64,000 bases of DNA, taken from assembly GCF_004000765.1 (NCBI RefSeq), contig NZ_BILW01000035.1, positions 1 through 64,000 of the forward strand. Reading direction: 5' to 3'. The stretch is from Paenibacillus chondroitinus NBRC 15376. Lineage in GTDB: Bacteria > Bacillota > Bacilli > Paenibacillales > NBRC-103111. The notes beneath the pieces were generated by a model that was not told where the DNA came from, did not search any database, and worked only from the letters and a program-made list of their open reading frames with translations. Positions 60,001-64,000 of the stretch are shown here, piece after piece; position 1 is the stretch's first letter, and every line of letters begins with the position of its first letter. Made by a program: the position numbers and the translations under genes.

Positions 60001-61331
60001 AAGCGCTGCATCAAACAGGATTAGGTAACACCTTGTGTGCTTGCCAGCTTTTTGAGCAGTTTATTGCTAAAAACAACGCTGGTCTTTACGCCGGCTGGGC
60101 TTATCGGGAAATGATTACTCTTCTGCTCAAACTGCATTCGGAAAGAGAACGAGTAGACCACTGGTTTGACCAATTTGAAACCTACTTGAAACAATACGCC
60201 TATGATGTCTTTTGGCCTGATTATTACAGGCTTTCAGCGGAGAGATCTATGGCCGAAGGCGACATTCAACCTGCCATGCTGTACTTAAGGCGCGCATTAA
60301 ACGGCTATCAGATGATTCAAAAGGAAACGTGGCGCCCGTATCTGACAGCCTGCATGGAACAAGCGATTGCCCCCGCTTATGCGCCAGCGTCTCCGGCTAT
60401 TTTACAGGATGATTATGTGCAGAAAATGATGGCCGACCGCGAACAATGGCTGCTTCTTTCCTTGGATTTGCAAATTATTATTGAATTAAGCGAGCAAATA
60501 ACGGAAACGCTGGATCTGTCTACTACCATGCAAAGACTGACCAAGGCTTTATTCGACTATTTCCCGGTCATTCAACTTTCAATCACGTACAAGCTGCTGC
60601 ATTATAAGCAAAAAGTTTTCGTCACCGCCTCGGGATTGCGTGATCATGACGAATTGATTGCCTACCAAACGCGAAGCGAAGATCACGGCGTGCTCGTCTT
60701 CACGCTGTTTCAGCGTGGCGATCAGGCGATCACCTTGCAAGTTCATGTCGATGGCATGACCAAAACGAAGCAGCAGCACATGGAGCACTTCCTGTCCTTC
60801 ATCAAACCGCATATCATCAACGTACTTCTGCATCGCGAAATGGTCATTGATAACTTGACCGGTTTCTATCTGCGGGGTTATTTCATGGAGAAGCTGCGAG
60901 AAGAGTTTGAGCTTGCCAGCCGTTACCAGCTGGATCTCTCTGTCATCATGATCGATGTTGATAATTTCCGGAGAGTCAACGAATTCGGTCATCCCGAAGG
61001 GGACCGGGTGCTGCGGGAAATCGCCGATATTTTCCGGTTCAATTTAAGGAAAAGCGACATTGCCGGCCGATATGGCGGCGAGGAGCTTATTCTTATTTTA
61101 CCGAAAACGGATGGCAAAGAAGCCCTCAAGATTGCCCATCAACTGCGTGGCGAAATTGAGAAAGAGTTCGCCTACGGGCGTCCATACACGATCACCGTTA
61201 GTGTCGGTGTTTCTTCCTTGGAGCTGTGCCAGCCTAGCTCTATCGAGCAGCTTATTGAGCAAGCGGATACCGCTGAAATTACGGCGAAGCGGACCGGGAA
61301 GAACAAGGTGATTGCGGCTTGGGATTTGTGA
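57093..61331 (+). CDS. Giant sensor diguanylate cyclase: pseudokinase/STAND-like region + helical repeats + GAF-like + GGDEF
   Basis: A 1412-residue soluble protein. Residues ~95-145 resemble a decayed protein-kinase core (KALSILHDKQFYMGFLSPDMLFFHP, where an HxDLKPxN loop would be GFLSPDMLF). Residues ~370-420 resemble a STAND/AAA Walker-B-like region (FVFTFENCEHFDEDSQ, FIFSGSR), but no P-loop is seen. A helical-repeat stretch covers ~600-1110, a GAF-like domain ~1120-1240, and a GGDEF domain follows: NLTGFYLRGYFMEKL (~1252), inhibitory site RKSD (1319-1322), and GGEEL (1328-1332). The cyclase should be active and product-inhibited. ATG follows AGGAGAGGG. No neighbours suggest the input signal. 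Confidence 0.85.
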   Translation: MNTTTYRNFSETRHLTYSHTFDYTEMHFNHKLWSYFPYKQIESRLLSWAEAAQGDYFRQPTSWKLTDGDLIVQLPSLPDGFVPFSQMEHEQLSDKTKAKLLIPLCKALSILHDKQFYMGFLSPDMLFFHPKTLAILVDVQPFPSAIEFINHLLTDYPYSLFPRYARRFLLSRVADFESIHLLLESMYNGYVPAALQPLSERLHTKPESFIFVDEIAAALLDYLHLPAEPQSDTAIQISSKLLHPTASPITHDQQERFRDFLKSNEDRLLGLICEDEAIRFDLYAQHINEVIEKGYYFKIISQELPYSTLREVVSRTLHKAYDILPESITMLRNLARKFDQLLKKHYEGDDILYLLTEWLHQFFMSVIPLFPIQNFVFTFENCEHFDEDSQVILLNFWKEHGHEMNCLNFIFSGSRIPAHFTEIPFQVLNMHHADPAIYVQLLASQFGRADIALIDQLKNWLYEYRINASHCRIILEELAQSHSIQITKNGWEPTTRFHLDYEQLNPLRLIAKRIAVLDVKDLELMRLLCCLPMPVHAASLFTANRLDAGNILLSVTRLAELGLMHVSRNDSLFISSEIIGLVLHQLPEDKLASYYQTALKYLYRYRPFALPQLITLSCQAGEYNVEYYLLIKYYRQIRTLLSYSQKAEILERIKYLYEKLGRPYLVFLDRLLSRMYHLLNQFAQSEQLALTVYERTGTISDRFSWLSIRIIQNNVDVYQLREELFPFIFDEKQLLTDRVRAAFLLNTSNLCFPLQDEEMHTLHKFYIEVAYPKRHLLALRHFAEITNYYTINMLIHFPEMEEWALSIAAKLEPLLDSSPHTDLMLRLYDVYSYQSNNKIINTYVYRGIEGAKRSGYTIKEQVGHLNAMELSLNQGDIASYLYHKERVLQVDKLRRKDLAENYLTNQLLFALEWEEWALFHQLETSLIEQQITDWGQSLLAVYQGYAAFRQQLTVHVPDFLENENHSIFLEALHQTGLGNTLCACQLFEQFIAKNNAGLYAGWAYREMITLLLKLHSERERVDHWFDQFETYLKQYAYDVFWPDYYRLSAERSMAEGDIQPAMLYLRRALNGYQMIQKETWRPYLTACMEQAIAPAYAPASPAILQDDYVQKMMADREQWLLLSLDLQIIIELSEQITETLDLSTTMQRLTKALFDYFPVIQLSITYKLLHYKQKVFVTASGLRDHDELIAYQTRSEDHGVLVFTLFQRGDQAITLQVHVDGMTKTKQQHMEHFLSFIKPHIINVLLHREMVIDNLTGFYLRGYFMEKLREEFELASRYQLDLSVIMIDVDNFRRVNEFGHPEGDRVLREIADIFRFNLRKSDIAGRYGGEELILILPKTDGKEALKIAHQLRGEIEKEFAYGRPYTITVSVGVSSLELCQPSSIEQLIEQADTAEITAKRTGKNKVIAAWDL

Positions 61332-61631
61332 GCGGGTGGTGAGGCGGGGATGCGGGGATTGCTGTGCATGGCCTACGGTACCGCGCGGGTCGGTGCAGGA
61401 CAGAGCGGCTTGGTACGATGAGCCTAACGGACTGAGATGCCGCTATTCGCCACTTTTGGGCTCAATTTAGCATCTAACGGACTCAGCTGCCGCTATTGGA
61501 CTTGAAATGCCCATTTCCGCTCCAATTATTAGCGAATAACGTCCCTCCTGTCCGTTAGATCCCGAAAAACAGCCAAAATGCCCAAATAGTGGCCACTGTG
61601 TCCGTTAAAAAATGATCGACACTACCGATCA
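61332..61631. other. 300-bp intergenic stretch after the GGDEF gene
   Basis: Mostly filled by the mirrored four-copy repeat (61425-61607). The remaining ~90 bases after the stop are GC-rich without a clear terminator, gene or RNA. Confidence 0.6.
61425..61607. repeat. Mirrored four-copy 23-bp repeat (large imperfect palindrome)
   Basis: Four related 23-bp copies beginning TAACGGAC and ending in a variant of CGCTATT lie at 61425, 61475 (direct) and at 61535, 61585 (inverted). Copies in each pair are spaced exactly 50 bp, and both pairs are symmetric about position 61516. The element could fold into a long cruciform or hairpin. Similar intergenic TAACGGAC repeats seem familiar from Paenibacillus genomes (memory, not checked). 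Confidence 0.85.
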
Positions 61632-61670
61632 TAAAAAAAGAGGCTCCTCAGATAAATCTGAGGAGCCTCT
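61632..61670 (-). terminator. Terminator of groESL
   Basis: GAGGCTCCTCAGA pairs perfectly with TCTGAGGAGCCTC around TAAA. On the minus strand it is followed by TTTTTTTATG. Confidence 0.92.
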
Positions 61671-61706
61671 TCGAGCTAGCTATGATGCAGAAGGGCGAAG
61701 CCCTTC

Positions 61707-63356
<1,650 letters not shown>

Positions 63357-63428
63357 TTAAACGATACATAGTAAGTAATAAAACGGAAAACCTAAGTAAA
63401 ACGTAATGCCGATCTATATCCTGCTAAA

Positions 63429-63710
63429 TTAGGCTAATACAGCGAGAATGTCGCTTTCGCGCAAGATCAACAGTTCGCGGCCTTCGTATTTCACTTCAGT
63501 TCCTGCGTATTTGGAGAAAATGATACGGTCGCCTTCGCTTACTTCAAGCGGAACACGAACGCCATCTTTCAACGCGCCTGCGCCTACGGCTACAACTTTA
63601 CCTTCTTGTGGTTTTTCTTTCGCTGTATCTGGCAGCACGATACCACTTGCTGTAGTCTCCTCTTTCGCAACGGCTTCAATGATAACTCGATCACCTAACG
63701 GTCTGATCAT
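63429..63710 (-). CDS. groES: Co-chaperonin GroES (HSP10)
   Basis: A 93-residue cap protein. [43 protein letters not shown] contains the flexible mobile loop ([13 protein letters not shown]) that contacts GroEL, and [34 protein letters not shown] completes the family pattern. It is upstream of groEL with a 93-base gap and shares its promoter and CIRCE element. Confidence 0.99.
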   Translation of the reverse strand: MIRPLGDRVIIEAVAKEETTASGIVLPDTAKEKPQEGKVVAVGAGALKDGVRVPLEVSEGDRIIFSKYAGTEVKYEGRELLILRESDILAVLA

Positions 63711-63759
63711 GGAAAAATAGCCTCCTTTAGAAAATTGGTAATGGTGTGTTTCAAGGTTA

Positions 63760-63786
63760 TTAGCACTCGAATGTGTTTAGTGCTAA
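63760..63786. promoter_or_regulatory. CIRCE operator (HrcA site) of groESL
   Basis: TTAGCACTC-N9-TAGTGCTAA, one base from the consensus TTAGCACTC-N9-GAGTGCTAA. It lies between the promoter and groES, so HrcA should repress the operon until heat stress. Confidence 0.95.
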
Positions 63787-63797
63787 CAACAACTCTT

Positions 63798-63826
63798 ATG
63801 ATACTCATTCTGGGAGTAATTTGCAA
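63798..63826 (-). promoter_or_regulatory. Sigma-A-type promoter of groESL
   Basis: On the minus strand TTGCAA (63821-63826), a 17-base spacer, and TATCAT (63798-63803). The start point lies near 63791, immediately before CIRCE. Confidence 0.8.
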
Positions 63827-63904
63827 GTCCTTTTACACATTTTTCGTACTTTCGAACACCCCCCTCATTCTACCCAAATGAAAAACAAATATTCCCTATC
63901 GCAA

Positions 63905-63942
63905 AGAAAAACAGCCTGCACAAAAGTGACAGACTGTTTTCT
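63905..63942 (-). terminator. Terminator of the truncated upstream gene
   Basis: AAACAG/CTGTTT stem with interior CTG/CAG and AC/GT pairing, followed by TTTTC on the minus strand. Confidence 0.7.
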
Positions 63943-64000
63943 TATTTGGGACCGAATTCCCGTTCCCATTCTGCATCCTGCAGCAGCTGTTTACGGTAAA
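63942..64000 (-). CDS. 3' end of an unidentified minus-strand gene (partial)
   Basis: The last bases of the window, on the minus strand, read in frame YRKQLLQDAEWEREFGPK-stop, with the TAA at 63942-63944 and a terminator immediately after. The helical, charged end is typical of a C-terminus. Too little is visible to name it; it continues beyond the window. Confidence 0.55.
   Translation of the reverse strand, partial: YRKQLLQDAEWEREFGPK

Noticed and set aside
61332-61631. Insertion sequence at the mirrored repeat
   Set aside because: No transposase frame or target-site duplication is visible; it is recorded as a repeat element only.

Overview
The window looks like chromosome of a spore-forming, low-to-mid GC Firmicute close to Paenibacillus. 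Grounds: YesM/YesN-type two-component genes beside LplA/LplB/YtcP-type sugar importer genes, the cortex protein gene cmpA, a CotD-like coat gene, the ydcC-alr-ndoAI-ndoA order known from Bacillus, CIRCE-controlled groESL, AGGAGG-type ribosome sites, frequent TTG/GTG starts, and an rml/Wzm/Wzt glycan locus resembling the S-layer glycosylation (slg) loci of Paenibacillus alvei. The genus is an inference from gene content; no 16S gene is present.

Layout. 0-3 kb: a YceI-family protein, a 50-residue unannotated small gene and adenine deaminase. 3-9.7 kb: one minus-strand operon (solute-binding lipoprotein, two permeases, sensor kinase, AraC-type response regulator), followed by a 50-codon gene remnant. 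9.8-10.9 kb: a divergent HxlR regulator / SRPBCC protein pair with two matching 17-bp operator-like dyads. 11-14.4 kb: tRNA-Leu, tRNA-Glu, CorA, a chemotaxis receptor, tRNA-Ser and tRNA-Asn. 14.4-22.8 kb: housekeeping and sporulation genes (sprT, cmpA, tex, ndoA/ndoAI toxin-antitoxin, alr, ydcC-like lipoprotein). 22.9-24.2 kb: an acyltransferase and a 41-residue membrane protein.

24.3-52 kb is a large surface-glycan locus. It encodes an initiating sugar-phosphate transferase, seven glycosyltransferase genes, the dTDP-L-rhamnose pathway (rmlACBD), the GDP-mannose to GDP-L-fucose pathway (manC, gmd, fcl), an ABC exporter (Wzm/Wzt type), an MBOAT/AlgJ-like O-acetylation pair, an unusual radical-SAM/pyruvyltransferase fusion and, divergently, a Wzy_C-type ligase with a C-terminal repeat region. 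The stretch from about 30.9 to 49.5 kb is visibly more AT-rich than its flanks, suggesting an exchangeable cassette. The likely sequence is: a lipid-linked primer is made, rhamnose- and fucose-containing chains are built in the cytoplasm, acetyl and possibly pyruvyl groups are added, the chain is exported by ABC transport, and it is attached to a surface acceptor.

52-56.5 kb holds a SNF2-family helicase translationally coupled to a partner resembling the C-terminal part of SWIM-type proteins. 56.5-61.3 kb holds a CotD-like gene and a 1412-residue diguanylate cyclase with a degenerate kinase/STAND-like front end. 61.4-61.6 kb is a perfectly mirrored four-copy repeat element. 61.7-63.8 kb is groESL with CIRCE, and the window ends inside the 3' end of another minus-strand gene.

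The items most worth a second look are the radical-SAM/pyruvyltransferase fusion, the giant GGDEF protein, the mirrored intergenic repeat, a predicted 70-nt RNA upstream of a small winged-helix gene, the apparently leaderless hxlR-type gene and the split trnS-like tRNA cluster.
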